A stretch of DNA of 64,000 nucleotides, taken from positions 55,596,361-55,660,360 of the forward strand of contig NC_090024.1 of assembly GCF_037176765.1 (NCBI RefSeq), written 5' to 3'. The notes below the pieces were generated by a model. It had not been told where the DNA came from. It was given only the letters and a program-made list of their open reading frames with translations, and did no database searches. A program made the position numbers and the translations under genes. Within the stretch, counting starts at the first letter, position 1. Every line of letters starts with the position of its first letter. The stretch is from Anolis sagrei (Eukaryota; Chordata; Lepidosauria; Squamata; Anolidae). Shown piece by piece: positions 30,480 through 41,957 of the stretch.

Positions 30480-31627
30480 TCTCAGATATATAATTTTTTA
30501 AATTCATGTTTGTGTTACTTTTGCACAGATTTTGTGCCCACAGCACCCACAAAAGTGGAGGGACTACTGTATTTTGTTTTTGTTCTTTGCACTGATGACT
30601 TTATCTTCATCTATTACTGTACTATACAGATTGTGCCATATTTGGGATCAGGTCTATCTCATCTTTTTTTTCCCTTGGGGACCAGCAATGATGTTTCTGC
30701 AAATGTACAAATGTGTCCTGTCTTGCAGATTGCCAGGGTGCTACTCTTGTCCTTAAAAACACCTTCTGATCCTACTATTACATAATTAAGACTTCAATAA
30801 GCTCCAAATTCACAATACTTCCAGGCTCTAAAAGATTTCCTATAAGTTTTCTTATACACTGAGTGCAATACTTCAGGGAAGGCTAGTTCCTATTATTATC
30901 TTCAATTTATAGGTGGAGAAGATACTGTGCATAAGTGTGAAGATTCTTTGCAATATCCATTCCAATGTCTCCTTTTAATGCGTCCAATGACTCAGTTACA
31001 TAAACAATCCCTTGCTTGTGAGAGGTAAACAGTAATGAAGGAAGAACAATTTTTCATTAGAGCTATCTGAAAATCTCACAAAGAGTGCCATTTACCAAGG
31101 AATGCAGCTCAGCAACTCATGCTCATCTGAATCTTAGTTGCTTCAGAACAAAAATAGAAGATATGTGAAATATCTGATTGCATTGAATGATGGAATAAAA
31201 TATTTGAGCTAAATAAACATCAAATAGGGCTTGGAAACTTTTTTTCAGTCAATAGCTCTCAAAATCTTCCAGCCAGCATAGCTAGTCAAATTTGTCCCCA
31301 ATTTAAAAAAATACATGTGATCATCTAGTGTTTGCTTGGACCCCAGAATAGGGGCTTCAGTATTTTCATGACAAAGATGAGCCCCACTGAAAAGATGTGG
31401 CAAAGTTGGACTCCGAAGACTCCTGTAGCTGAGCTCTCTGGAATTATCAAGCAGAAATATACTAAAAGATTAAGTGTTAATAAATACTAAAACAGCAGTT
31501 GAGAACAAATCCTTCTAGGAAGAATAATGGCTATCTACAATTATTTTATAGTTACTTACTTGGGAGTGAGTTACAATGAATTCATGAAGTGAATATTTGT
31601 GCATACATTATGCTACTAAGAGTCTTC
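30480..31627. other. Unassigned sequence
   Basis: No gene or repeat recognised. Confidence 0.4.
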
Positions 31628-31635
31628 ATGTACAA

Positions 31636-31873
31636 CAGTGGCTCTCAACCTGTGGGCCATGGCCCAGCAGTGGTCCATGAGAACAAAAATCCGGTCCATT
31701 AATCTCCTTTCTCTTTATTTTATTTTATTTATTTCTGCTCCTTTCCTCAGAGCTGACCAGCCCCACTCCTTTTGGTACTAATGTTGGAGAGTGGTCCCTG
31801 CTCAAAATGGGCCCTCGTCAAGTGATCCCTGGTCAAAGTGGACGGTGGTGAAAAAGAGGGTTGGGAATCACTG
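31636..31873. mobile_element. hAT-type MITE, 238 bp
   Basis: The ends CAGTGGCTCTCAACCTGTGG and GGGTTGGGAATCACTG are imperfect inverted repeats. A perfect 8-bp duplication ATGTACAA lies on both sides (31,628-31,635 and 31,874-31,881). Non-coding. Confidence 0.88.
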
Positions 31874-31881
31874 ATGTACAA

Positions 31882-32930
31882 GAATGTCTGAGTGATAATG
31901 GATGAGCAAAACATTTACCCTTTCCCTGTGAATAGGCAAATTTAGAAATGATCTGCCTGCCAGAGATGAGCTCCAACCCTTGCTTAAAAACAATTCCAGG
32001 GTTCCTGGCAATTTGATAGGTCACACCTTTCTTTACATTATAATTAAGGGATTTTTATATTTCTTCTGATTGTGGGACAACAATGTATACAGTGTCTAAC
32101 CTGAGACACTCCATGTCAATAATAAATATTGTAGTTTGTCCATGCACAATGGTTTCTAACCATTAGCTCATTGTTAATGCTTACATCCTCAATACACCAG
32201 GAGCATAATTATTTTGGGACAAAAGTATTTGATGTAGATTTTAAACATAATTCCTCCTTCCAAGAATAGTAATACAGTAAACATTTAATAGCTTGACATT
32301 AGATATATTTAGATACATACAGATATGCATGAAATATGTTTTTACAACCGGGGTCCACCTGATTAATTTGGAAGCTGTGCACAATAAATATGTAGGATTA
32401 AATCCATATTAGGAATAATCAACTGTTCAAATGTTTCATGATTAGGATGAAAGAGTAGCATTTTTGAACTTTTTACATATCAATATTCCCCAAAAAGCTC
32501 AAGGTAATAGTTTGCAGAATTTTAATGTTTAAAAAAGAAAATTATCCCTAAATGAATGATGTTGCTGTCTTTGGATAATAAGAAGACATGGAGTTGTTTT
32601 TTTAATGACAACCTCATAAGAAACTTCAGCAAGATGGTTCTTGAAACAGGAACCAGTTAATTTTTAAAAGTAATGTTCTAATTTCTGGTTCCTGTACAGA
32701 ATGGTTATTTACCACTTAAATCTGAACATTGCACAACAAGATATATTTTCCTCCTACCCACCAGAGACAAAGTATGAGGTACAAGAGGAATGTTGTGACA
32801 CTACAATTACAAAGGATATATAATTTATTATAATAGGACAATAGAAATCCTAACAGAAAGAAGCAATAGATAACAGAATCAAACAGGTGCCATAATCCAA
32901 AGTGGAGACAAGAGCTCTGTCTGTGTGTAT
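31882..32930. other. Unassigned AT-rich sequence
   Basis: No gene or repeat recognised. Confidence 0.4.
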
Positions 32931-32932
32931 GT

Positions 32933-33112
32933 GTCAAGTTATCTGTTGATTTATAGTGATCCCATGAATTTCAGAGGGTTTTCTTTGTCAAGAAAGGCTC
33001 ATTGGTGGTGTTGCCAGTTACTTCATCTGATATTTGGCATTTATTGGTGTTCTCTCTTCCAAGCACCAGTCAGGACCAGCTCTACTTAGCTTCCAAGATC
33101 AGACTATGAGAT
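32933..33112 (-). mobile_element. 5S-rRNA-derived SINE
   Basis: On the minus strand 33,105-33,035 reads 'gtctgatcttggaagctaag' then 'cagagctggtcctgactggt'-like text and 'gcttggaagagagaacacc'. This follows the 5S rRNA internal-promoter region ('gtctgatctcggaagctaag...ggtcgggcctggttagtac..ttggatgggagacc'). The body and 3' end ('tcatgggatcactataaatc' near 32,965-32,946) match the shared SINE tail seen at 7812 and 40,440. Such SINEs use the 5S promoter for Pol III. Confidence 0.8.
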
Positions 33113-33179
33113 AAACATGACAATTTCCAAGTCATTGAGGAGCAGAACCCAGTTCAGATGTTAGTTTAGTCTTTAAAGA

Positions 33180-33440
33180 AGCTATTTAAGGTGTTGAACC
33201 CTGCCCCACAAATAGATTCATCATCATGAACACAACACATTGGTGCAAGGAAGAAAGGCCGGCGGGGGCAGTTGGTGCGGGAAGTGGAGGGAGGGTTTCA
33301 CACATTGCTGTGAGGGGCCTGCCATGTCCTCCTGCTTTTTCCGCCACACGCTCTCTAGCCTCCTCTTTGTTCGCTTCATCACTGCCAACTCTTCGTTGAA
33401 CCAAGGGGATGGTTTAGCTCAGCTACTTAAGAGGCTACTT
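33180..33440 (-). mobile_element. L2 LINE fragment (endonuclease-RT linker)
   Basis: The minus strand reads 'SPWFNEELAVMKRTKRRLER' and 'VWRK' (33,405-33,345). This corresponds to the 'WFNEEL..LKR..RRLER.WR' linker between the endonuclease and reverse transcriptase of L2-type elements. The frame is open for 72 codons. Confidence 0.75.
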
Positions 33441-33594
33441 AAGAATGCAAGGGGAAAGTCATCCTTGTGGACAATTTTAGATCTTTTTTCAGAATTCCAC
33501 ATAAGGAATCCGTAGTTTCATTGTAACATTGTAAGAGATATAACTTTATAGAGAAATATAAGTAATTTACTTCCATGGGAACTCATAGTTGGAC

Positions 33595-33598
<4 letters not shown>

Positions 33599-33649
<51 letters not shown>

Positions 33650-33653
33650 TATT
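33599..33653. repeat. (AT)n microsatellite, about 27 units
   Basis: Uninterrupted TA dinucleotides apart from the final 'acatatat'. Likely length-polymorphic and able to form cruciforms. Confidence 0.97.
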
Positions 33654-33700
33654 GTCATTTTTGCATATTCTGATTGAAGAAAATCTTTCTCCTCTTCTAG

Positions 33701-33807
33701 CTATAGATGATGTAATATTGGTGACTATGAAGAAAACTAAAATGGCAGACTGGAGTCTGACTAAAATGAAAGCAGAGAAATGGAGAAATGAAATTAGGCT
33801 ATACGAG
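33701..33807 (+). other. Exon-like open segment (unverified)
   Basis: A stretch bounded by a plausible acceptor (ttcttctag... 33,692-33,700) and donor (GAG|gtaattt at 33,807/33,808) is open in one frame. It encodes a Lys-rich segment containing KMADWSLTKM and EKWRNEIRLY. It has no recognised domain. It could be a chance match, a LINE ORF1 remnant or an orphan exon. I keep it only as a candidate. Confidence 0.2.
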
Positions 33808-33879
33808 GTAATTTAATATTTGAACACTGTCTGCCTCTCATTAAGCAATGTGTGGGGGAAGAAGATTTTAGATTCAGTT

Positions 33880-34030
33880 GGTGTGTTTACATTGTGTCTC
33901 CACCAGTGTTTAACCTGTCTTTTGAAAGACAAATTCAAATGTTACAAAGACCACAAAGCTCCAGTGTTTCCTTTTAAAAGGAAGCATTGTGCCTCCACCA
34001 ATACACAACCTGCATATTTGTAAACAAATT
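33880..34030. repeat. Two diverged direct repeats (~90 bp spacing)
   Basis: 'gtgtctccaccagtgtttaa' (33,894) and 'gtgcctccaccaatacacaa' (33,989) start related blocks that continue 'cctg...caaattca'. The repeat is old and partial. Confidence 0.45.
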
Positions 34031-34164
34031 CAGTTTCTGCAAAATATCATACACTTCCTGTTTCACCCTTTTAAAACAAAATAAAACTATGTCTCTGAAA
34101 CTTCCTACCACTGGGAAGGTTTATATTATTTATTAACATATGTTTGATCTCTGATTTGTTAAAG

Positions 34165-34812
34165 CATCACTGATCCTGCTGTGGCAGTTAAAGATGTTGG
34201 AATGTATTTTACTAACTGCATCTCCTCCTACAAACCAACTTGGGCACTGCAGACATCAGAGGAAGTCTTGCTCTCAGTCCCACCCCCATCTCAAGTGAGG
34301 CTGGTGGGAACAGGGGAGAGGGCCATCTTTGTGATCGCCGCCCACCTCTGGAACTCCTTCCCTAAAGAAACAAAGCTGCCGCTCCCTCCTCTTCTTCAAA
34401 AAACAACTGAAAACCTATTTTTGCTCACTAGCGTATGGAGAAGAGGATTAGATGAAGAAAGATGACTATCAGACTGCTGAATGGAAATTAACAATGTATT
34501 TGGGCCTTATTAGACCATATTAGCCAATTTAACATCACTGGTCACACAATTAATGCATATATCTTCGAACCTCTGTTGGCTTTTGTAAAGTAATTTGGAT
34601 GTTTTATGTTCACTTTTTATGTTAGTTATAATTTTTGATATATTGTGTTTTTATCAAAGTTATCGATGTCATGTTTGCTGTCCTTTTATGTGCGGTTATT
34701 CTGGATTATTATACTTGTATTTATTGTTATTGAGGCATTGAATTGTTTGCCTTTTTGTTTGTTGGAATCCTTCCCGAGTCCTCTTGGGGAGATAGAGCGG
34801 AATAGAAATAAA

Positions 34813-34849
<37 letters not shown>

Positions 34850-34852
34850 ATC
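34165..34852 (+). mobile_element. L2 LINE 3' end with (GAT)n tail
   Basis: A 94-codon frame (34,181-34,465) carries 'RLVGTGERAIFVIAAHLWNSFPKE' over two parts and 'LQKTTENLFLLT', which is the L2 C-terminus. The UTR ends with 'cgagtcctcttggggagata' and a (GAT)n tail at 34,812-34,850. The tail is about 13 perfect units long, which suggests later microsatellite growth. Confidence 0.85.
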
Positions 34853-36685
34853 ATCATCATATACTGTGAGAGATGAACATTTCTCCATTGAGTTTCTATA
34901 AAGAAACAGCAAACCATTTGACCAGTGTTTATATTTAGATTTATGGTTTACGTCACCTCAAACAATGAAGGGCTAAATAATCCAGAATAGTCTGCTTTGT
35001 AGCTGCCCTAGATACACTGCTGGAGTGCCCCAAAACTGTTTTGCAGTTCAGACGAGTAGTTGGACACACAGTGCATTTACATCAATGCCCTGTCTCCTTG
35101 GAATTGCCACTGCTGTTATACTGGACAGTAAAAGCTCCCTAGCAGAACCTTGTTGGTGATGTTGTTTTTAGTGAGGTCACAATAGGGTGCTCAGCCATGT
35201 GATCATTCAAAGTGACATGGACAGTCAGGCTCTGTCACAGAGCTGCTTCTGGATGGAACAACAGTAGTGGGTCTTTTTGACATATGGATTCTGGATTGTC
35301 TCAGATTCGGCATGATTCACCTGTCCATATGTCAAAAATTCCAGAGTGGGGTTCACTTTGGAGTTGCCTGGAATATATGAAGATATCTGGGGTTCTTCTT
35401 GTGATTGATTAAAAGATGGAAGAAGTGCTTCTGCTGTGCAACTGGCCATACATTGGATTGTTTTTAGCAGTTTGAACTTGAGAACATTTTATTTGACCCC
35501 TACACAATTTGGACTAAATTAATATTGGCCAAAGCTACTGCTCAGATCAATAATAGACCAACAAAATCACTGGTTGACTTGGAATTCTTACAGGCAAATC
35601 CCATGTATTCAGATGCTCTGCTCTGCCTTGGGTTAAGAACAGGATTTAGGCCATGAAGTGGTAAAGACAGGGATTGAACTACATAGCTGCAATCTCCTCC
35701 AGATCCAAAAGGCTATGCTTCAATTAATGCAGAGCCAATGCAGTAGTAGAACTCTTTTTTTAACCAGAACTCATTTGTGAAGTCATCACAATCTGATGGT
35801 AATTGTGAGGTAAATAAAGAAAAATAAGGAAGTGAGAGTCCTCTTCAAAATCCCTGTGTAACTCAGGACATGTATATGGGATATATACAATTGCACATCA
35901 ATCATATCAACACAAAGTATTATTTGCTACTGGGGGTAGACTTAGATAAATGTCTGGGTACATTATTAGTTAATATATATATTATAACATGCCTCAATAT
36001 GATCTTTTCAGCTAAATATGACAGAGAAGTACATCAAACTTTAGGTCTGTCAGTGGATTTTGCCTTGTGAAAAGATTAAGAAAAGGAGTGGCAGATGTCC
36101 ATGAAATCAAAGTGGAATAGACCAGCTGTGTCTTGATGTCTTAGACTAATAAAGTTAACTAGAATGCAAGGGGAAAATCTTGTTCCACGGGGGAGATGCA
36201 GATAAAGAAGAGAGTAAAGTAAAAGTTTTGCAATAAAATAGACTGACCCATTCACAACATATCCAAAGTGTAGGGGGAAAACTGCTGACTTTGTCCGATC
36301 CAGAAAAGACAACCTTTTTCAATTGAGTCACAGTCTGAGAGTTTGTTACTTATCATGCATGGATCTGTAGCAATTTCAGCTCAAGTCAGCAGTGAGTCAT
36401 GTTGAAGAGAAACAGGCTCTACAGAAATTGACTTTTTTAATTGCCGTGATTTATTCCTGGGAACTTTTGCAAGGCAGAGCAATGTAAACCAAAAGAAAAG
36501 GAAGGAAAAAAAGTGGAGAACAGGAATGAATGAGACAGCCTGCAATAATTGTCAATCATTTGTCCATTTCTAAAATGAGTAAAGATCCTTTATTTTGTAG
36601 GCAGAGCATTCATCCCCTTCCAATGAGGAAGGAAAGCCTTATGTTTTAAGATTTTAAAGCAATTCTTAAAATATAAGATAAATGT
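34853..36685. other. Unassigned sequence
   Basis: No gene supported. A 74-codon minus frame at 35,449-35,225 has no recognised domain. Within it lies a perfect 15-bp inverted repeat, TTTTTGACATATGGA (35,274-35,288) and its complement (35,324-35,338). Confidence 0.35.
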
Positions 36686-36689
36686 AATG

Positions 36690-37170
36690 GGTTGCTGTGA
36701 GTTTTCCAGACTGTATGGCCATATTCCAGAAGCATTATCTCCTGATGTTTATTTCGCATCTACTGCAGACATTCTCAGATTCTCAGGTTGTGAGGACTAT
36801 TGGAAACTAGGCAAGTGAGGTTTATATATCTGTGGAATGTCCAAGGAGGAAAAAAGAACTGCTGTCTGCTTGAGGCAAGTGTGAATGTTGCATCTGGCCA
36901 CTTTGATTAGCATTTGATGGCCTTGCAGCTTCAAAGTATGGCTGCTTCCTACCTGGGAGGATCCTTTGTTTGGATGTATTAGCTGGCCCTGATTTTTCAT
37001 GTCAGGAAGTCCCCGCTATTATTATTATTTTTTTAGAGTTCCTTATTATTTACTGTCCTGATTTTAGAGTTTTTTAATACTGGTAGACAGATTTTGTCAA
37101 TTTCCATGGTTCATTTCCTCCTTTCTGATGAAATTGTCCACATGCTTGTGGATTTCGACAGAAAGGAGGA
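36690..37170 (-). mobile_element. Penelope-like element fragment
   Basis: Same terminal segment as at 2080-2560: 'gtgagttttccagactgtat' (36,698), 'ctcctgatgttt' (36,739), 'tctgtggaatgtcca' (36,829), 'gattagcatttgatggcctt' (36,905). Near 37,090-37,170 the minus strand encodes 'IHKHVDNFI', the protein's C-terminus. It is a decayed copy. Confidence 0.6.
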
Positions 37171-37174
37171 AACC

Positions 37175-37240
37175 ATGAAAATAATAAAATTTGTACCACC
37201 ATCTCCCCGTAGGGACTCGAGGAGGCTCTTTACCACTTCC
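37175..37240 (-). mobile_element. L2 3'-tail remnant
   Basis: In reverse the text reads 'gagcctcctcgagtcccta' then 'cggggagatggtggtac', like the L2 3' UTR end seen at 29,800 and 34,780. Very short. Confidence 0.5.
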
Positions 37241-37658
37241 TTCAACTTTACCAACCATTTTATTATTTAAGAATGAATCTTCAATTATGTGAAACATTAA
37301 AATCAATCTATTACTCCAGGCCTCTTTTAATTTGAGGTCACATACAATACCTTACTTATCTGGTGCATACAGTAAAAATGCAAAAAACCTCCTACATCAC
37401 AGGAAGTATGGGTTTAAACGAGTCACTCCCATCTTGCTAAATTAGACCAAAATAAAACAAACTTGTTCATCTCAATGTATATAGCAGGCCCCTATGGTGG
37501 AACAACACAGATAGCAGGTATGTTATATTTTAAGAGAGAAAAGTGAATATAAGTTAGTTCAGAAATCTGAACAAATTGCCAACACAGCTAAAACATGATC
37601 CAGTGGGACCAACAAAAACTCTTAGAATATAATAGCAAGGCAAACATATTTTAAAGTA
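37241..37658. other. Unassigned sequence
   Basis: No feature recognised. Confidence 0.4.
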
Positions 37659-37986
37659 CAGTAGAATCTCGCTTATCCAACATAAATGGGCCAGGAGAAC
37701 ATTGGATAAGCAAAAGTGTTGTGGAGGAATTAAGGAAAAGCCTATTGAACGTCAAATTACATTATGATTTTACAAATTAAGCACCAGGACACCATGTTTT
37801 TACAACAAATCAACAGAAAAACCAGTTCAATACACGGTAATGTTATGAAGTAATGACTGCATTTACGAATGTAGCACCAAAACATCACAATGTATTGAAA
37901 CAGTTGTGGATCCAGGCGGGAGGCAGACTGCATTGGTTAATACAGAATGTTGGATGAGTGAAGGTTGGATAAGTGAGACTCTACTG
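37659..37986. mobile_element. Tigger/pogo-type MITE, 328 bp
   Basis: The ends CAGTAGAATCTCGCTTATCC and GGATAAGTGAGACTCTACTG are inverted repeats with about two mismatches, flanked by TA on each side (37,657-37,658; 37,987-37,988). The 'agtctcacttatccaac' end is the signature of Tigger (pogo branch of Tc1/mariner). Non-coding. Confidence 0.9.
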
Positions 37987-38013
37987 TATATCCAAGTAGG
38001 GAAGGTCTGTGGC

Positions 38014-38291
38014 CAGGCATGTAGCCCGGGGGAGGGGGGGGCTTGAGGGTCTTCAGCCCCCCCCCCGAAATTCTCACAGTGGTTCGCGAAAAGGCCTTAC
38101 TGGTGCATTATTTAAACTGTTATGTTTATTCATATCATGATCTGATCACCATAATATATCCCATATGCATGGGGGTATTGGGGTAACGATACAAAAGGTT
38201 TGCTAGGGTAGACCCTCTTTCACTCAGACTCACCCCCCCCCCCCGAAACAAACTCAGCCCCCCCCCAATCGAAATCCTGGCTACAGGCCTG
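38014..38291. mobile_element. hAT-type MITE, 278 bp, with poly-C/poly-G runs
   Basis: The ends CAGGCATGTAGCC and GGCTACAGGCCTG are imperfect inverted repeats. A perfect 8-bp duplication TCTGTGGC flanks it (38,006-38,013; 38,292-38,299). The subterminal regions hold G runs (about 38,030) and C runs (38,070, 38,230, 38,262), which may form quadruplex-like structures. Confidence 0.88.
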
Positions 38292-38299
38292 TCTGTGGC

Positions 38300-40435
38300 T
38301 CACTTGATGTGGTTGGAGCCTACTTCTTACCGGCACCACAATACATGGCCAATGGACTGTGATAATGGGATATGGAGTCCAACAACATACAGAAATTCGC
38401 ATGTTCAGTCAGTGCCCATTCCCTCTCTGCCATGCTTTGAGGTTAAGAACAAATTAAGAATGGCTGTGCCTTGTTGGGGGACTGAGGGAGCTGTAATTCC
38501 AAAAAGTAATTTTTGCCCCAGCTCCATGTTTCTCTTAGGAAGAGTCCTCACACCCCTTCTTGGTTTGGAATTGTACTATGTATATGGCTTTGCACAGAAA
38601 GATAGACCCACAAGTCAGTTTTTTTTTCTTATACAGAGATTCTGAAGATTTTCCTAAGAATGTGGGAGGTGTTGGCATTCAGGGTTGGTGTCATTATCTA
38701 AGGCTATCACCTTGTGTGTCATTTAAGCAATGAGTGGGATGTCTACATTCCTGAATACAATCAGTTGAGTCAATAACAAGCAAAAGTAATTAGTATAATT
38801 ATTTGAAATAATAAAGCTATTCTTTTCTGATTGCTGGAAAAGTTTTGTCCCCATTATTATAGGAGAAAGGGAGAAGGCAGCTAATGTCGACAGGCTTTAC
38901 ATGTTAATTATCCATTTTAAATACATAAACCGGATTATCAGAATGTTAAAGACACTAATCTATGTTTACGCCTTTCACAGATTTGTGGACAAATTAGGTA
39001 AAGATGAGACATTAAGACACTAAAAGATAACATTTGCATACATTTGTTCCCATGTGGCTGCCTGCATTAAGAATATAAGCATGTACAAAAAAGGACCAAA
39101 TAAATGAGAGTTCTAGATCTGTTACATTGGCAGTAACCATAGTGCCTGGAGGATTCTTGAAATTGTCATCCAAAGAGCAATTTTTGAAAGCTATCTTTAA
39201 AGCTCAATGCAAATGTTGTTCTAGTTAATTAACTCATTAGAAGATGTGTCCAGTCTGGATATGGTTACTGTTCATGCAATTAAAGGATAAAAAAGATTGT
39301 TTCCCCATGCTTCCAGTTTAACAATAATTGGTCAAACCGGCAATATGGGAAGCTCATCATGAGTGGACTTGCTTAAAATGAAGGGAGTTACTTGCTATCC
39401 ATTTCAGCTGCTGCTTCCTTTCTCTCAGCCCTTTGTATGGGTCATCCTTTCTATTCTCATGGATGGCTACTTCAGAGAGAGATGTCAGATAACCAAAGCA
39501 TGAAAAATGCAGCCTGCTTTTAAAAAAACTGGATTTGTATTCAAGAAACAACTGGCAATAAGTAGACAATTATTTCTAAAGGATATCCCTTTTCATTCAA
39601 CTGAAGTATCCTTTCTTTGTTGTTTAATCACTGACCTGTAAAAGAAACAGAAAGAAACCAATCTGTGTTCTGAGTGTCAGCTAAGGAATGAATCACATCG
39701 TCTTAGGCAAGCAGATGTGACATCTGATACAAAGTAGGTATTTACACCACCCTCCCTGGAAGCAATTCTTTACCCAAAGGAGGAGTATCTAAATTAATGT
39801 GTAAATGCCATACCAAGCCCTCTTTTAATTGGCAGGCTTGACTATGTGAAAATGCTGACGGAATGCTATTCCTAAGCGCTGGCTTTTGAGGAGGACATAC
39901 CTGTGGGTAGGGCATATGAAAGAGAAAAAACCCGACTCCCATGAACATAATTTCCTTACAGGTTTTGGATTGGCTGAAAACGATGCTATGGTATTTATAT
40001 GCCCCTTTGATTTCTGACCACATAACATAGTAATGAATGCTACAGGTCCTGGAACAAACTGTGAATGCAACTGAATGAAATTCCTCTGTTATCAAGAATG
40101 GACTCAGGTGACCCATCCCTGCATGGCTGCTACTTACACTCTTTTGGTGTGTAAAACATTACAGCGGAGTTGCAAGACAACAGAAAACAGAGTCTCCTTC
40201 CACATGGGAAACCTGGTGTATTTAGTAATAATACAGCAAAGCAGAATGTGACAGCCCACAAACATGGCCTTGAGCAAATCTTTCTCTTGCTCACTTTTTG
40301 ATGTGAAGAGAATAAAATTGGCCTCCTTTAAAGGTCTGTTATTAAGGATGCTGTACAATTTTAATTTAGTTATTTAATATATTTAAGACTTATTACCCAC
40401 TTTTCTCAGCAAATAGCCTCTATAAAGCCACTTAC
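38300..40435. other. Unassigned sequence
   Basis: Several 60-124-codon frames occur (for example 39,742-40,116 minus) but none shows a recognisable domain or splice context. I do not call them genes. Confidence 0.4.
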
Positions 40436-40439
40436 TAGA

Positions 40440-40632
40440 CCTGTAGTGTTTTGGTTGTATGCCCTCAAGTCATTTCTAACTAATATAAGCTAAATCTATC
40501 ACAGGGTTTTCTGGGGTGATGCATGTGATTCTTCCAGTGGGTTTCAATGGCTGAGTGGGAACTTGAGCTTTGGTTCCTAGAGTTGTAATTCAACACACAA
40601 ATCACTATACTACTCTGGCACTATACACCTAT
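40440..40632 (-). mobile_element. tRNA-type SINE with the shared 'gacttgagggcatacaac' 3' end
   Basis: On the minus strand: 'agtagtatagtgatttgtgt' (A-box region, near 40,612), 'cactcagccattgaaaccca' (near 40,560), 'gaaaaccctgtgatagattt' (near 40,512) and 'agaaatgacttgagggcata' (near 40,475). The 3' end is the one also seen at 7812 and 32,946. Degraded. Confidence 0.65.
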
Positions 40633-41540
40633 GTTTTAAAATGCATGATCATAAATGCAACATAAAATATAAAATACATATAAAGCATATTAAACTTAAG
40701 ACAGTAGCAATGAAATAAAATCAAAACACTACATTCTTCCCAATCCTAGACTACGGTCATGTGACACTATAGTGAAAACACTTGAAAGAACAAATACAAG
40801 TTTACGTACCCTGAAATATTCTGTGTTAAAATTACAGTGGCACACACAATCCTAATGTATATTTACACTTCAGGAACTTGTTGAGTTCCTCCATAGCTGT
40901 TCTTCCAAGTGCTAGCCTTTTTCTGATTTCTTGACTGCAGTTTCTATTCTGATTGATGCCTGAGCCAAGATGTGGGAAATCTAGAACTATCTTACACCCT
41001 CATCATCTATTATAATTATGAAAATGATCTATTGTCATTTTATTTTCTTAATATTACTGTGCACTTTTTAACTTAAATATCTCCAGTAATTCCAAATCTT
41101 TGCATAGCTTAAAGGGTTTTCTTGTCTCCTTCTTCTGAGTCTGAGCCTGATTTACATATGGCATATTCACAGTATAAGTTAAGCAGATAGGGTGTTGAAA
41201 TGCAGCTTTGCTTGACTCTCTTGCTAAAGGGAAACTAATTTGCTTTTCCATATCCTGACAACAGCCTCTTGTCCTGTGTACATACTATGCATCAGCACAA
41301 CCATATATTGTGGCACACCTATTTCGTGATGAGCAATTCATATTTTTCATGATCTATACCAGAATTACTGACCACTGGACAAACTGGCCAGGGCTTAAAC
41401 ACCTGGAGGGCTGCAGGTTGTGCAGGCCTGATTAATACAATCAAAGACTGCACAGATAGATTTCCCTCTGAAATTCTCTGGTGCACTCTATTCTCTTCCT
41501 TTCGTGAATCCAGCTTGGACATCTGGAATTTCTAACTCTA
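40633..41540. other. Unassigned sequence, with a MITE remnant
   Basis: Only 41,360-41,440 ('aacacctggagggctgcagg') is recognised, as half of the 'ggccctccaggtg' MITE. Confidence 0.4.
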
Positions 41541-41957
41541 TCTATATAAATAAAAATGTAATGTTCATTTGTGGAATTAACATAATTTAAAAACCACTGG
41601 ATGAATTGACATCAAATTTGGCCACAAGACATCTATCAGGCCGAGTGGCTGACACTCATAAAAAAAAGCACACTGTGGAACCCCCCCCCCCCCCCAAAAA
41701 AAACCCTAAAAGACATTACAGCACATGTGTGAAAATGACTCCAGGGCCCCGCCCCCCTCCATTTCTACTTGAGCCAAGTGTGAATGTTGCAATTGTCTAC
41801 CTGGATTACCTTTGAATAGCCTAGCATCTTAAAAGCCTGGCTTCTACCAGCCAGCAGAAAACCTTTGTTGGTAGGAGTTCCCTAGCTCAGATCATTTCAT
41901 GTCTGGAAATGTTCTGTTTTCCAAGGGTCACAGCAATGCATGGCCGGGTGCAGCTAG
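41541..41957 (+). mobile_element. Helitron-type non-autonomous element, 417 bp
   Basis: It starts TCTATATAAATAAAAATGTA, continues 'tcatttgtggaattaacata' and 'aaaaccactggatgaattga', and ends 'gcatggccgggtgcagctag' with CTAG. TC at the 5' end, CTAG at the 3' end, no inverted repeats, no target duplication and insertion after an A are Helitron traits. The start matches a family I recall as abundant in anoles. The interior carries a C run near 41,683. Non-coding. Confidence 0.65.

Noticed and set aside
33035-33112. 5S rRNA-like sequence
   Set aside because: Only the promoter-bearing part is present and it is joined to a SINE body; not a 5S gene.
33589-33816. 75-codon frame beginning with alternating Tyr-Ile
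   Set aside because: The N-terminal part is only the (AT)n repeat. The later part is retained separately as a low-confidence exon-like segment.
34645-34917. Frames with long runs of Asp, Ile or His
   Set aside because: Translations of the (GAT)n tail of an L2 element.
39742-40116. 124-codon minus-strand frame with an overlapping 81-codon frame
   Set aside because: No domain, no splice context and no codon signal that I can recognise; frames of this length occur by chance in 64 kb.
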